Shown here: piece by piece, positions 21,174-32,028 of the stretch | Layout: each line of letters starts with the position of its first letter | How positions within the stretch are numbered: the first letter of the stretch is position 1 | From: Polychytrium aggregatum | Lineage: Eukaryota > Chytridiomycota > Chytridiomycetes > Polychytriales | Direction of reading: 5' to 3' | DNA: 64,000 nucleotides | Assembly: GCF_025602895.1 (NCBI RefSeq) | Contig: NW_026516303.1 | Location: 106,856 to 170,855, forward strand | Position numbers and translations under genes: made by a program | Notes under the pieces: generated by a model | Databases searched by the model: none | The model's input: only the letters and a program-made list of their open reading frames with translations | Told to the model about the DNA's origin: nothing

Positions 21174-22991
21174 TCACACACGGATGCTCTCAGGGTTGAC
21201 GCCGGCGGCCTCACAGACATCCAGGAATTCTTGCAAGTTCTGAACACGGATATGGGCACGGACATGGACAGCGTCAGTGTCAGTGTCGTGCCATATGTGG
21301 CCAGCGGCCAGTGGAGTCATGGGTTTGCCGTCGATAACCCCTGCCCGTGCAAAGCAACCCCTCAGAGCAACCACCGCTCACATACCTTTCGCCTCAGGTA
21401 CTTGAGCATCCGGTGGCGCTTGTTGATAACGAGCTGGAGCTGTCGCTTGTTGCTCTTGTCCTTCTTGTGCTTTTGCAGGTGATCCTCGAGGGCCTGGATC
21501 TGGACCGTGAAAACCCCGACTGGATAGCGACGCCCGGTTGCAGACAAGGCATTGTGAGGCCGAGAGTTCGTCGTAGTGATCAATCGGAGCCATGCGGAGG
21601 ATTGCCACATGTGCCGCATTGTCGGGGGAGACCGCAGAAGCCGCATAGGATGTTCCAACGGTTGGATAATCAGGACATAGCGTCAGCGAATCGGCACTGG
21701 GCCCACTCTGTGCATCCGGAAGCGAGCCAAAGGGGTCGCTTCAAACCGTACCGACAGCGGCAAGCCGGTCCAGCCACATCTGCCTTGCGCCGCCAAGCAG
21801 AAACTCGACGAGGGCGAGCAGTATCACCATCGCCGCCGTCGATGCCGGAGCCAACGCGAGCATGTCAACACAAACAGGGCCATGTCGTCATTCCCCGGCG
21901 GGCCGACGGTACGCTCCCGGACACATCAACAAACACACAGCAACGATAAAATACAATGGCGGACGATCCAGCTCTAAATGTCCGCATCCACGACGACTCG
22001 GACACCAAGTGCACGGCCTCTTGATGACGACAGTCTTGTCTTTGGTCGATCGTCCCATCGACCTCCCCCATCGATCCCCGCTGCATCAACTGGTTCGCGA
22101 AGCAAGTCCCACCCCGCACTTACTCTGGACGGCGGGGCTTCCAGTGTCAAAGGGCTTCTTGGCAAAGACATCCATGATCCGCAACTTGTTGAGTTCGGTC
22201 AGCTGCTTCTTGCTCGAGTTTTCGATCGAGAGGATTCGCCGCACCATCTCGGACTGCTCGGCAGGGGTGGCCGACAGCGAGTTCTGCACCCGATTGCGGT
22301 GGACGACCTGGGTATCTTCCAGGAGGAACTTGATGTCCGAGTGCGTCAATCCGTAGTTGTAGAAGGGGCCGTGTTGCAGAGGCTCCGGCAGCTTTGTTTC
22401 CTCGGGAACAGCCAGGCTCTCAGGCACGGCCACAGTTTCCGGCTTGGGTGGGATCGCGTCCGGTGCCAGCGTCATCTCGGCGATGGCATCGACAATGTTG
22501 TTGTCTCGGCGAGTCATGTTGCGGAGGTTGCGTGGATCCTGTGTCTCGCTGGCTACACGCTGGCTTTTTGAGGAGCTTTCGTTGTCGGGTTCGGTCGAGA
22601 CGGCTTTGCTGGCCAGGTGCTTCAGCGTCTCGCCCAGGTTCTGCGGGACGATCGATGCAGGGCTCAGGTTCGACGGTGTGGCAAAGACAGGCGTGAGCTT
22701 GGCGCCGCCCTCGATCGTCGACGGGACCGGGGCCGGGGTGGTTTTGGGGCGGTACTTGTCGCCGAACCTGATCTTGTCGCGCTCGGCTCGTCTCTGTGCC
22801 CGCTGGATCGACCGGCGGGATCGCACGATCTCGAGGGGCTGCGATCGGGACGAGACCGCAGGCGAGCTGTGCATCTGGGCCCATTGCTGGCCAAAGATGG
22901 GCTTTTGCAGACTCGACGACGCCGATCGCCATGTCGGGCCCGATGTGGCGATGCGAGAGTATCCGGACTGGAGCAGAGTCGAGATGTTCAT
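21174..22991 (-). CDS. Mitochondrial small-subunit ribosomal protein uS15m
   Basis: Three exons (22991-22124, 21519-21386, 21239-21174) close in frame to 355 residues. The S15 fold sits at the end: MVRRILSIENSSKKQLTELN in exon 1, then VQIQALEDHLQKHKKDKSN, RQLQLVINKRHRMLKYLRRK and a short last exon NLQEFLDVCEAAGV. It binds 16S-type rRNA in the mitoribosome. The N-terminus MNISTLLQSGYSRIATSG is a typical mitochondrial presequence. The roughly 200 residues between presequence and S15 domain are polar and unusual compared with the bacterial protein of about 90 residues, though long extensions are common in fungal uS15m. The first ORF extends upstream of 22991, but the Met there opens the presequence, so I chose it. 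Confidence 0.9.
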
Positions 22992-23684
22992 GGCCGCTGT
23001 GTGAGGTTGTGTGTACGAACGTAGATGCGTGTGCGTATGGATGCGGGTGCGCGGCAGCGACGACGAATTCCGGCTCGGTTGATGTCCTGGATGCCTGGGG
23101 GGGGGCCTCGATCGGGTACTCGGGCTGCGCTGCGAAGAGGAGGAGGAGCAAGAGAGCGCTGCTCGCAGCCAGAGACAAGTCGTTCGATCTGGCGACGTCT
23201 TTCTGCCGAGCAGATTGGAGCCGCTTTTTTTTGCGCCGCAGAGCCCGTGGGTCATGGAGCACGTGACTGACCCAAAAGGAGATATGAAGATTTCATTTGG
23301 GAGTAGCCAGGGGGTGGCTGGCGGATCGCTGGCCAGCCAGGATGTGGCGGTAACGCAGCCATGGCGCCAGGACGGAGGCAATTCCCGCCCATGAGCGAGA
23401 GACGCAAGCGAGGAGCGGGAACCAGGCCCGGAGAGCTGGAGGACAGAGTCAAGAAGATGATGTGGGGCGAGCTGAATGCGAGACACGAAGGCAGAGCGCG
23501 AACGATCGAGCACAAACGCAGTCGATGCAAGCATCCCATGGTGTGAACAGCCCAAATGATACCACGCACGACATCCCATGGATCCCGACGAAGGAGCCGC
23601 GACGATGTGCATTTAGGGCTTGCTTTGTTTTATCCATTCAATCATTCAATCGATCATTTATTCATTCATTCATTCATTCATTCT
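22992..23684. other. Intergenic region with ATTC microsatellite
   Basis: Promoter of uS15m and 3' flank of the BTB gene. A tetranucleotide (ATTC)n run lies at about 23638-23690. No additional gene. Confidence 0.6.
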
Positions 23685-25388
23685 TCAATTTCCCAGCTCA
23701 ACTGAGATGCAGTCATCATTGTCGATGAGAATGGCGACAGGGAGCTGGAAGACAATCTTCCAGCCGCGGAAAAACCGGATGGTACCCATGCCCCAGGATT
23801 TTGACACAGCATGCGGGGTGCCTCCATCTGCGTCGGTGGTGGCAGTCTCTGGATTGAGTGTGGCAGCAGCAGCGTCGGAGCTCGTAGCCAGCCTGGCAAC
23901 AGAGGCACCCATGTCCGGGAATGCCGATGCTGGTGGCGGCATTGCCGATGACGACGACGACGACGACGACGATGCTGCTGCTGCTGACCATGTCGACGAT
24001 GGGCCGCTGCCTGGATTGCGCTCCCAGAACCGCTGGGTGACCTTGGAGAGCGACGGGCGATTCAGGGTGAGATTGAGGGACTGCGACCGCTGCAGGGTGA
24101 CTTGCGACTGGGCCGTGCTATGGAAGGCATCTGGGTGGAAATGGGACAGGGTGCTGAGGGTGCTGTATCGGCGCAGCTCGTCGTCCGGATCGTCTGCAGC
24201 CTGCGAGGCCATGGCATCTTCGAGTCCAGGGCCCCCGGACATGGACAACCTCAGCGACTTTTTGTTCTTGTTGCGTCTGGGAACTCTCAGCTTGAGGGAC
24301 TGCTCGCGCTCGTCAAAGACCTCGGTCGCCGTCAGCGACAGGCCGCCCGGAAGCAGCACAGGACCAAGCCTGTGAAAGTTTGTGGCAGAGTTGTAGCGCA
24401 CCGTGGTAACCTGGACCAGGTCCATGGAAGCGACGAGCTCGTTCAGACACGAGACAAACTCGAGCGGCGACTCGTACGTGACCATGGCCGAGCTGAAATC
24501 CTGCCAGAACGAGTCGTGCAGGACCTGCGGGATAGATTCGCAGCGTCCGTCAGGACGCACCACCACCGAGAAAGTTGTCAGTCCAGCTGTCAGAGCTTTG
24601 CTTGCGATCCCGGCGGCCCGTTGGCCGAGGCGCATGAGGGGGATGTGAGTGGAGTTTGTCGAGGCAGGGTTGTGGGTGGCAGCGGCGGCGGCGGCGGCGG
24701 CGGCTTCAGGGGCTCCAGGCTGCGAGCCGCGGCGCGAGGAGCGGATGGAGAGGTTGGAGATGGAGTCCGAGTCCCGCTGCGAGTCACCGTAATATGGCGA
24801 CCGGCTGGCGGCAGCCGAGGCGGAGCGGTCAAAGTAATAGTCGTTGAGGCTGTTGTCAAAGATGGGCTCGCCTGTCTCGCGATGGATCTGTTCGATGGCA
24901 TCCCACATGCCAAAGTAGTCGAGCTCCTTCTCGACCGCCCGCACAGAGACGCCCAGGGGAATCTGGATGGGCAGGTCGGCTGTCCGGTAGAACTCCAGGA
25001 CGGCGGCAAAGATGGTGGGGTTGCGGTCAAAAAAGTGTTGTCCCTTGGAGTCGGAGATGGACCCCGTCGAGGAGCATGTCATGGTCGATGCCGACGAGGC
25101 TTCCGAAAGTGAATGGCTTTGACGATGCGAGACCCGCGACCGGCGCTGCGACCCGACCGAGGATGACGGTGCGGCCGAAAACAGCCGGCCCAGCAACGTT
25201 GTCGGAAGGGACTGGAGGGTTGTTCGTGTGGTCTCGAAGGTCTTGCCGCCGACATTCAAGACGACCCGGCTGTCCTCGGCGAGCTGGTCCGAGCCATGAG
25301 GCGACATGAGCGAACAGGCTAGTTCGGAGACGGGGGTGTCTGTTCGGAGCCGGGTGGGGCTTGAGGCAAAGGGGGAGATGGATTGCAT
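23685..25388 (-). CDS. BTB/POZ (T1, KCTD-like) domain protein
   Basis: Single exon, 567 codons from the ATG at 25388 (MQSISPFASSPTRL). Residues about 40-130 form a T1-type BTB fold: SRVVLNVGGKTFETTRTTLQ, LPTTLLGRLF, then HFFDRNPTIFAAVLEFYRTA and EKELDYFGMWD, with a Ser-rich insertion in between. KCTD-type BTB domains oligomerise and often recruit cullin-3 ligases. Next come a linker with an Ala run and a globular region with SKALTAGLTTFSVVVRPDGR. The C-terminal part is Ser-rich, with a poly-Ser run before MPPPASAF. The open frame continues upstream to 25628, but a TATA box at 25553-25560 lies between the two Met codons, so the downstream start is preferred. Function beyond the BTB fold is unknown. 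Confidence 0.85.
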   Translation of the reverse strand: MQSISPFASSPTRLRTDTPVSELACSLMSPHGSDQLAEDSRVVLNVGGKTFETTRTTLQSLPTTLLGRLFSAAPSSSVGSQRRSRVSHRQSHSLSEASSASTMTCSSTGSISDSKGQHFFDRNPTIFAAVLEFYRTADLPIQIPLGVSVRAVEKELDYFGMWDAIEQIHRETGEPIFDNSLNDYYFDRSASAAASRSPYYGDSQRDSDSISNLSIRSSRRGSQPGAPEAAAAAAAAATHNPASTNSTHIPLMRLGQRAAGIASKALTAGLTTFSVVVRPDGRCESIPQVLHDSFWQDFSSAMVTYESPLEFVSCLNELVASMDLVQVTTVRYNSATNFHRLGPVLLPGGLSLTATEVFDEREQSLKLRVPRRNKNKKSLRLSMSGGPGLEDAMASQAADDPDDELRRYSTLSTLSHFHPDAFHSTAQSQVTLQRSQSLNLTLNRPSLSKVTQRFWERNPGSGPSSTWSAAAASSSSSSSSSAMPPPASAFPDMGASVARLATSSDAAAATLNPETATTDADGGTPHAVSKSWGMGTIRFFRGWKIVFQLPVAILIDNDDCISVELGN

Positions 25389-25552
25389 GAAAACGAGTGA
25401 AATCGGTGGGTTTTGACGATGGACACGGAGCTGGGCGGCGGACGGACGAACGAACGGACGGGACGGGACGGGACGGTTGGCAAATGGCGCGAGGAGAGGG
25501 GTTGCACCCAGGGGTATTGGAAATGCTGCTTGAGCCGGATGAGGAGTGCGTG

Positions 25553-25560
25553 TTTTATAG
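25553..25560 (-). promoter_or_regulatory. TATA box of the BTB gene
   Basis: CTATAAAA on the minus strand, 165 bp upstream of the chosen start codon. It decides the start against the upstream in-frame ATG. Confidence 0.6.
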
Positions 25561-26718
25561 TTGCAGATGCAGTTGGCGGTGAGCGTTACGGGCAGGGGGC
25601 GAGCACCGGTAACGGCGTTGTTGGTCAAGGTCGAAGCCGGCGAGGGTGCTAGCCGAGATCGAAGCCGGTGATAGTGACGGCAAAGGTGCCGCTGGCAGCG
25701 ATGGCGATGCTGATGGCAAAGAAGCTATGGGGCTCTTGGCGGTGAGTGCAATGGATTTCTTGGCGCTTGAGGTTCACCCCCAAGTTTCGAAGCTACCAAA
25801 ATTGCACACCAGAGAGGGGGCAGGGACGAGAAACGATGGCAATCGGGAGACAAGAAAGAGGCCAGAGAAAGAGAGAGCGATGCGCCAGCGATGGTGCGGA
25901 TGTCGCAGCAGCGACTTGCCAGACGACAGCGGGGCGCAAGAGATGCAGGAGGAAAACGAGCGAGAGATGCTGCCACGATAAGGGGGGGAGAAAGACGGAG
26001 CGCGAAATGCAGCGCTGCGGGCTTGGGGGGGGGGAGGGAATCTGGCGACCCTCGCTCGGCAACAAGCGCCAGCGACAAACTCGGTGCACCGCCATGCCCA
26101 AACGGGAAGACTGGATGTATGGACGGGCCTGGCTGTATCCGCTCCTGGGGGAGTCTGCGATGCAAAGACCGATGCACCCAGACGGGCAGCAGGGCGACAG
26201 CAACAGCAATAGCAGGAGAACAGCAGCAGCAGGAGAACAGCAGCAGCAGCAGCAGGACGATGGCAGGGGACGACTTGGCCCTGGCTCGAGCCTCGTCCAT
26301 GCCACCGCAATCGACAACCCAGGCATCGACAAGGCACCGCAAAGGACCTCAGCCGCAGAGGACTGCAGTCCACAAAGAAGTCCACAAAGAAGTCCACAGC
26401 AAGGGACGGATCGCGCCATGTCCGCCGGACAGCCACACACGCACGCGACCCGTGGCAGTGCATGTATCACTGTGGCAGTGTGTGGCAGCGCATCTATTGA
26501 TTTCATTTCCGTGCCGCCGTGCCTCCACAGAACCCCGCAGAAAATTTTTTCGGGCCTCGGCGTCTGCGCACGACAATCGTGCCTGTGCCTGGCGGCTGTG
26601 TTCCTGCCGGAGCCGCAGACCCGATCGGCATCGGCTCTGCCTCACTCATCGACTCCATCGACTCTATCGACTCTGCTCGACGCCCGTCCCGATCGCAGCG
26701 CTCACAGCCCCACAGATC
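25561..26718. other. Divergent promoter region, low complexity
   Basis: Upstream DNA of the BTB gene (minus) and TIM44 (plus). Contains purine-rich stretches, an AGCAGC/CAACAG-type run at about 26205-26265 and G-runs. Long overlapping ORFs here occur in several frames without domains and look non-coding. Confidence 0.55.
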
Positions 26719-28699
26719 ATGTCCTTCATCGCACGCACACGAGCCGCCGTCCCTCGGCTGCTTTCATCGCAGCGGCCCGTCCTGCGGCAGCATGGCCTGT
26801 CGCTGCCGAGATCGGGTCTCCCGTCCCCCATGATCGTCTGCCGGCTCTTCTCGTCCTCAAAAGAAAAGCAAGACAACGGCGATAAGAGCGACAACAACAG
26901 CGGCGGCGGCGGCGGCGGAGACGGTGGCGAGCCAGTGTCCTTCTTCTCTGCCTTTGCCCGGTCCGTCAAGCGTCAGATCGAGGAAAATCGTGATCTGCAG
27001 CAGAACGTCAAGTTGCTCTCCGACGAGACAAACAAGGTGGCCGACTCGGAAGCCGTCAAGCGTGCCAAGGAGGCCATGGCGAAGGGCTCCAAGGTCGTTG
27101 GTGCTGTTGCCGCGGGCACGGCCCAAGCCATCCATACCGTCGCCGAAATGCCGGCTGTCAAGAAAACCACCGAGACCATCTCCTATGTCGGAGAGAAGGT
27201 CGCGGACACTGCCCAGAAGGTAGGGGCACCATGGCATCGTCTCTGTGGCCCAAATCAGATCGGAGAGGGTGGTTTGCACATGCAGCCACTCGAACACGCA
27301 GACTGTGATTGTACGATCATTTACTGTCCGTGTCAAGCCGCGCGGCCTGCGAATGTCAATCGGCCAGATCGTCGGCGGAGGCATAATAGCGCATGCGGCG
27401 TCGATCCGGCTCTAGCCTCTCGCACCGCCAGCAAGCTGTCTTCTGTGCTGGATGTCGACACCATTGGGCCACGGCTCTGCTTTTGTTTCGGCGCTGACCG
27501 CGCTCATCACTTTTCCAGGTTGCCGATCCCATCCTGGAAACTGAAGCCGCCAAGACAATCGCCAAGGGCGTCAAGAGCATTCAAAAGGACCTGGCAAGCG
27601 ACAGCGCTGTGCGCTACGCCGAATACAAGCCCAAGCACATCCGTGAAGCTGAGAAGGCCCAGCGCTTGGCCGAGGCTGCCAAGGACCCGTTCAGCAAGGA
27701 TTCGATCCGAATGCTCACAGCCGATCCCAATGCCGGCCAGAGCGTTGTTCTCCACAAGACCTCCAAATGGGCCGCGAGCTGGAACGACTTTAAGGAGAAC
27801 AGCCTCCTGTCCAAGTCTGTCTCGGCCATCGGCCGCCGCATCGAAGAGAGCGACGATCCTCTGATCGACCGTCTGCGCTCGTGGTTTTCGCCGTGGGAGG
27901 ACACCGAAGAGGCCCGCGTCATCACCGCTATCCGCATGGTCGACGGAGTCTTCCGGATGGATACCTTCCTGCGCGAAGCCACCGAGTGGATGGTTCCGGA
28001 TATCCTGGAAGCCTATCTGCACAGCGACGCCCAGGCTCTGAAGGCCTGGTGCACTGAGAGGGTATGTGTCGCGGCTTTGCCGTTGTGTTTGGAGTCTCTA
28101 GTCTGCTGTCCGTCGCTGATGAATCAGCAAACTCCATCGCCAGCAGCACTAACTGCCCTGTCCATTCAACGCCGGCATCATTCGTCCGACGACTTTCTGC
28201 AACAAACGCAACGTACCTGCCATGAATTTACATCACCGCTTGTGCACGCAACCCGTATCATGTGCCGTCGGTGGCTCTGGCTCAATCCGCATCACATGCC
28301 GTACTCTTCAATTGTCTTCCTTGCCGATCTCGCCGATCCATCTTGATCGTTTGACTCGGCTGTTGGCAGGCATGGGCAAAGTTCTCGATGGCGATCGAGA
28401 ACCAGCACTCCCAGGGACTCATCAGCGACTGCAAGCTGCTCGACGTTCGCAAGATTCAAATCCACAAGGCCATCATGCTGGACGACGAGCTGCCGCTGCT
28501 ATCGCTGACATGTCAGACAAATGAAATCCTCAACTTCCGCAACAAGAAGGGCGAGCTTGTTGTTGGCGTCGAGGATCACATCGACCAGGCCTACTACTCC
28601 ATCATCTTCACCAAAGCGCAATGCATCGATCCCCAGGCCGAGAACAACCCTGCGACGGATGGATGGGTGCTATTTGATCTCCACCGACAAGCCTTCTAA
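26719..28699 (+). CDS. TIM44: Mitochondrial import motor subunit Tim44
   Basis: Three exons (26719-27219, 27519-28061, 28370-28699) close in frame to 457 residues. Tim44 tethers mtHsp70 to the TIM23 channel at the matrix side of the inner membrane. The N-terminus MSFIARTRAAVPRLLSSQRP is a presequence. A Gly/Asn-rich linker comes next, then the helical region FSAFARSVKRQIEENRDLQQ. The C-terminal Tim44/MBA1-like domain follows: MVDGVFRMDTFLREATEWMV, PDILEAYLHSDAQALKAWC, then LLDVRKIQIHKAIMLDDELP, LSLTCQTNEI and a terminal GWVLFDLHRQAF. Length and domain order fit the family. It lies inside the inverted-repeat interval, directly upstream of the transposon cluster. Confidence 0.95.
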
Positions 28700-28759
28700 G
28701 CCGGGTGCCCGCCTAGCCACACTGTCTATAGAACCGAGGGCGATGCCGGTGCCCGGCTC

Positions 28760-28820
28760 TGGAACATACGATACGATACGATGCCATGCGATACGATGCC
28801 ATGCGATGCGATGCCACAAT
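28760..28820. repeat. GATACGATGCCAT tandem repeats
   Basis: Short imperfect tandem units of GATACGATGCCATGC just past the TIM44 stop. Non-coding. Confidence 0.8.
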
Positions 28821-28894
28821 CTCAATCCCGTCGGTCGCTGCTGTCCAGTGGCCTCTCAAGCATCCCCTCCCACTTCCAATCAACCCCCCCCCAC

Positions 28895-29349
28895 CGCATC
28901 TTTGCTAATAAATACCGGGATACCCCGGATTTTGGCCGTTGATCAAATACGCTGTTGCCTCAAAACATCGTACGCTGACCATGACCGTTCAGTGATGCGT
29001 GTTTCTGGATCTGAATCAAGGATACTTTCTCGCTCAAATGGCTCCCTGCAAGCGAAACGCACCACCCAGGCGACCAAGTGGATCCAGAGCACCCACAAGG
29101 TCCTTGGTCTGCAGCAACGGACGAATGCCACACCAAGTCCCAAGATCTCCAGGTGTGCTCACAGTGCCGGGGAACCAAGCGACTCGAGAAGGCAGAGTCT
29201 CTTGATATTGATACACCATGGGAAATGCACCACACCAAGAGATTGCCAACCAGGACAGGAAACAATCGCCCACTGGAGCCTATGGAAGATCAGCAGACTT
29301 GTGTCGCTGATGCCAGAAAGTGACTGTCCCGTTTCTTTCTTATCGACTG
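28895..29349 (+). mobile_element. Non-autonomous element R2, copy 1 (MITE-like, related to the Fanzor element)
   Basis: The left part (GGATTTTGGCCGTTGATCAA, then CATCGTACGCTGACCATGAC and GTGATGCG) aligns with the left end of the 52504 MITE. The right end (GTGACTGTCCCGTTTCTTTC) is a variant of the terminal CGGGACA motif. The interior (GTGCTCACAGTGCC through GCAGACTTGTGTCGCTGA) recurs inverted at 36005-36320. No intact ORF. It abuts the full-length element at the TA 29350-29351. Confidence 0.75.
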
Positions 29350-29351
29350 TA

Positions 29352-29530
29352 CACTTTATTCAGAAAAAAAAAAACGGGACAATATAGCCGTTTCCATGAA
29401 CATGTAGTATGTGATGTGCTTGCGTCAAGCAAAGCTACAAGAAATAAAACAGATCACTTTGGCAGCCTCCGAGTGAAGACCACCGGTCGCTCTCCGATCT
29501 CCACAATCGACCTGCATACTGTGATCATGT
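29352..29530 (-). ncRNA. Candidate guide RNA (omega/fRNA) region at the Fanzor 3' end
   Basis: The last codons of Fanzor plus the 3' end of the element are conserved in the 52504 MITE although almost all protein-coding sequence is deleted there (ACCGGTGGTCTTCACTCGGA, then GGCTGCCAA and CATCACATACT). In TnpB and Fanzor systems the guide scaffold is read from this end and the guide comes from flanking DNA. An AATAAA (complement of 29355-29360) lies 3 bp from the element end, so transcript cleavage would fall outside it, as that model needs. RNA production is inference. Confidence 0.45.
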
Positions 29531-31825
29531 TGCGCGCCGCATTGACGTCGCGATTCCACACTGTCCGGCAGCTGGGATTCTTGCAGCTCCTGACAAAGTG
29601 GGAATTCGCAACCCTGGGCGCATCGAGTCCTTCCAACCGAACCGGCTCCAGGCACTTGGAGCACACTTGCGAGGTGTTGAACTCGTTCGTCGAGACTACC
29701 TTGACGCTTCCATGATGGTGATTGGGACGGCGTCGGTGGTGCTCGAATTGCTCAAAGTACCGAGCAAATCGCTGCCTCCGAGGGCTGGATGCATAGCCCT
29801 TGCCTTGTCGCCATGACGCATTGCCAAAGGCGATCACCACATCGGTCCGTATCGGGGCGTGCTTCAGGACGGCCTTGCACATCTTGTCGACGGCCACTTG
29901 GCGCCTCTTGTGGCCCGTGAAGCGATGGTGACGGGCCTTCTTGCCAAGGTGGAAGTCGAGCTGCACTCGCAGCTCCGGTCGCAGGACATGGGTGAGATGG
30001 ACCTTGAAGGCCTCCGAGGACGACACCTTGGGCGAGGGAGTGGTCGACATCCAGGTCTCGATGCTGAGTCGATACTTCATGATATTGTGCCACTTGGTGT
30101 TGGACGTATGGCCACACATTTGCTGGTAGTGGCCATTGGAGAATGAGACCACCTCGTCTTGGTGGCCCGGTGCTTGGATGACCGCCGTGAAGATGGAGCC
30201 GACTCCAGGATCGATGCCAATCCAAGTGGTGCGATCGGGGTCTGGGTCGCCGATGTGGGCCTGGATACGCTGCTCGGCGGTCGGAGGAGGCTCGGAGGTC
30301 TCGGTGCGATCGGTTCGAGGCAGAAACTTGACGAGGCCGATGGTGCATCCAATGCCATCGGTGCTGATCTCGTAGTTGAACAGCTTCTTGTTCACGTCCC
30401 GTTCTTGGAAGAGGGAACTACGCAGCTTGAAGCAACTGCGCCAGAGACGATCCTGGTTGTTGATGCCGTCCTCGCCTTCTTCCTTGAGCTTGTCCCGGGT
30501 GAGTCCAAGGCGCTTCTTTGGACCCAGGAGTTGCCAAAGAGTGACCGTGTCAATCTTGACATACTTGGCCTTGGTGGTGCACAGAGGAACCATCGTGCAC
30601 ACGGCCGGAGGAGTGTCGACGGCGAGCTACTTGAGAGCCCACTTGAGCCTGGATGCCAGCTTGTTGATCTTGGACTTGGTGGTGCCGAGCTCAGACTTGG
30701 CCGTGGTGAACCTCTTGTCGTCGGAGGGAATGCCTTGGGTAGTGAGGCTGTCCAGCTTGGCCTGGAGCTGCAGCTCGGTGACTCGGAGGGCGGACATGTC
30801 ACAGTCGATCCACTTGTGGACATTGTCGACCATCTTGTCCCGGTCGAGGATTCCCACATGGTGTGAGAGGCGATGGAGGGCCCGGAAGCGGTCCTGGTCG
30901 TTGCTGTACCGAAACTCGACCAGGACGTGGCCAAAGTCCGGGTAGAGGAACTCGAGATCGGCCTTGGGTGGAGTCTGCCCTGGTTTCTCGAAGAGCTCGA
31001 GACAGGCCTCGATGGCTTCGTGCTTGTGCTTGTTGGCTGGGAAGACGGCAGCGCAGAAGCGGCGAAGGAGTCGCCAGTAGGCCAGGTCGAGGTGGGTGGT
31101 GCAGTTGGTGGCATAGGCATTGACAGCCAGGGTGAGAAGCTGACTGTGAGCACCATCAGGCAGACGAGGGGCCGGAGGCAGGTCTGCGTGCCGAGTGGTC
31201 TGGTAGTCGCGAAAGGAAGCGACCAGATGCTCGTTGTATTTCTTGGTATCCCTGGCCGTCGAGAGGGCATCGGCCTGGACGATCCTGAAGCATTGGCGAA
31301 CGAAAGCAGGGGTGGACTTGGAGATGACGGGGACGGGAAGATCCTGCTCGATGCACCGGAGGATGTGCAGGTTGAGCAGCCTGGATGCCTCGAACTGGAT
31401 CTGGGTCATGGCCTCGACAGTGGCCTGGATCTTGTCGCGGAGAGCGGGATTGAGACAACAGCCATACATCGTCTGCTTGAAGCAGCTGAACTGAGGGGCG
31501 GATGACCTTCCATCCACGAGAGGGACGACAGAACTCTTGAGGGGCCGGTATTTGGACATTTGCTGGTGTTGCAACGTTCGTGATCGGTGCCATCGCACTG
31601 GCGACATCGCTTGCCGGTACTCGAGGAAGTAGATGGACCAGGCTCGGTGGGATCGACATCCATTGGATCTGCAGAAGCAGTGGTGGTGAGCGACGGAGCA
31701 ACAGACGAACAAGCATGCGTGGGGTCAGAATACGAACCAGAGACAGGCTCCGACTGTGACTTGGCTTTCTTGGGCCTGGGTGGCCGAGGCTGGCCATCAC
31801 CGGTACCCTTGCGCTTCGGAGGCAT
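29454..31825 (-). CDS. Fanzor (eukaryotic TnpB-like RNA-guided endonuclease), interrupted
   Basis: The start is at 31825 (MPPKRKGTGDGQ), 128 bp past a TATA box. The N-terminus has two basic nuclear-localisation-like patches and a small Cys/His cluster (KRCRQCDGTDHERCNTSKC). At about 31540-31600 the coding frame changes (NTSKCPNTG to SKYRPLKSSVVPL). A long helical region follows (for example FCAAVFPANKHKHEAIEACL). One in-frame TAG then interrupts at 30627-30629 (RLKWALK, stop, LAVDTPPAV); the same frame continues to 29454. RuvC-like motifs are WIGIDPGVGS (first Asp), VVIAFGNASW, STNEFNTS (the probable rearranged Glu) and RDVNAARNM (last Asp), with a zinc ribbon VCSKC...CKNPSC. All catalytic residues expected for Fanzor are present, so the breaks look recent. 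About 790 codons in total. Confidence 0.88.
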
Positions 31826-31952
31826 GGGGGCAGAGGATGCTGGATGCCTGCCAGTGGTACTGGTCAGAACAGAGACTTTTTTTATCGTACAATGGCGCGA
31901 TGATCCGATCAAGGCGAGATGAGGGAAGAAAGCAGCAGGACGAAGGTGTGGC

Positions 31953-31959
31953 ATTTATA
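31953..31959 (-). promoter_or_regulatory. TATA box of the Fanzor gene
   Basis: TATAAAT on the minus strand, 128 bp upstream of the Fanzor start and just past the transposase stop (32029). It suggests Fanzor has its own promoter within the element. Confidence 0.6.
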
Positions 31960-32028
31960 CCCGAGAGCAGGAACCCGTCTGCGCGGGCTGGTTGGGGAAG
32001 TGACCCTGTTCAAAAATCGCCGAGAGGT

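Noticed and set aside
22086-23612. 508-codon frame starting at 23612 for uS15m
   Set aside because: The first 207 codons have no similarity and precede a clear mitochondrial presequence Met at 22991.
25746-26885. 379- and 657-codon overlapping ORFs upstream of TIM44
   Set aside because: Low-complexity Gln/Arg/Ser sequence; the second becomes real only from the TIM44 presequence Met at 26719 onward.
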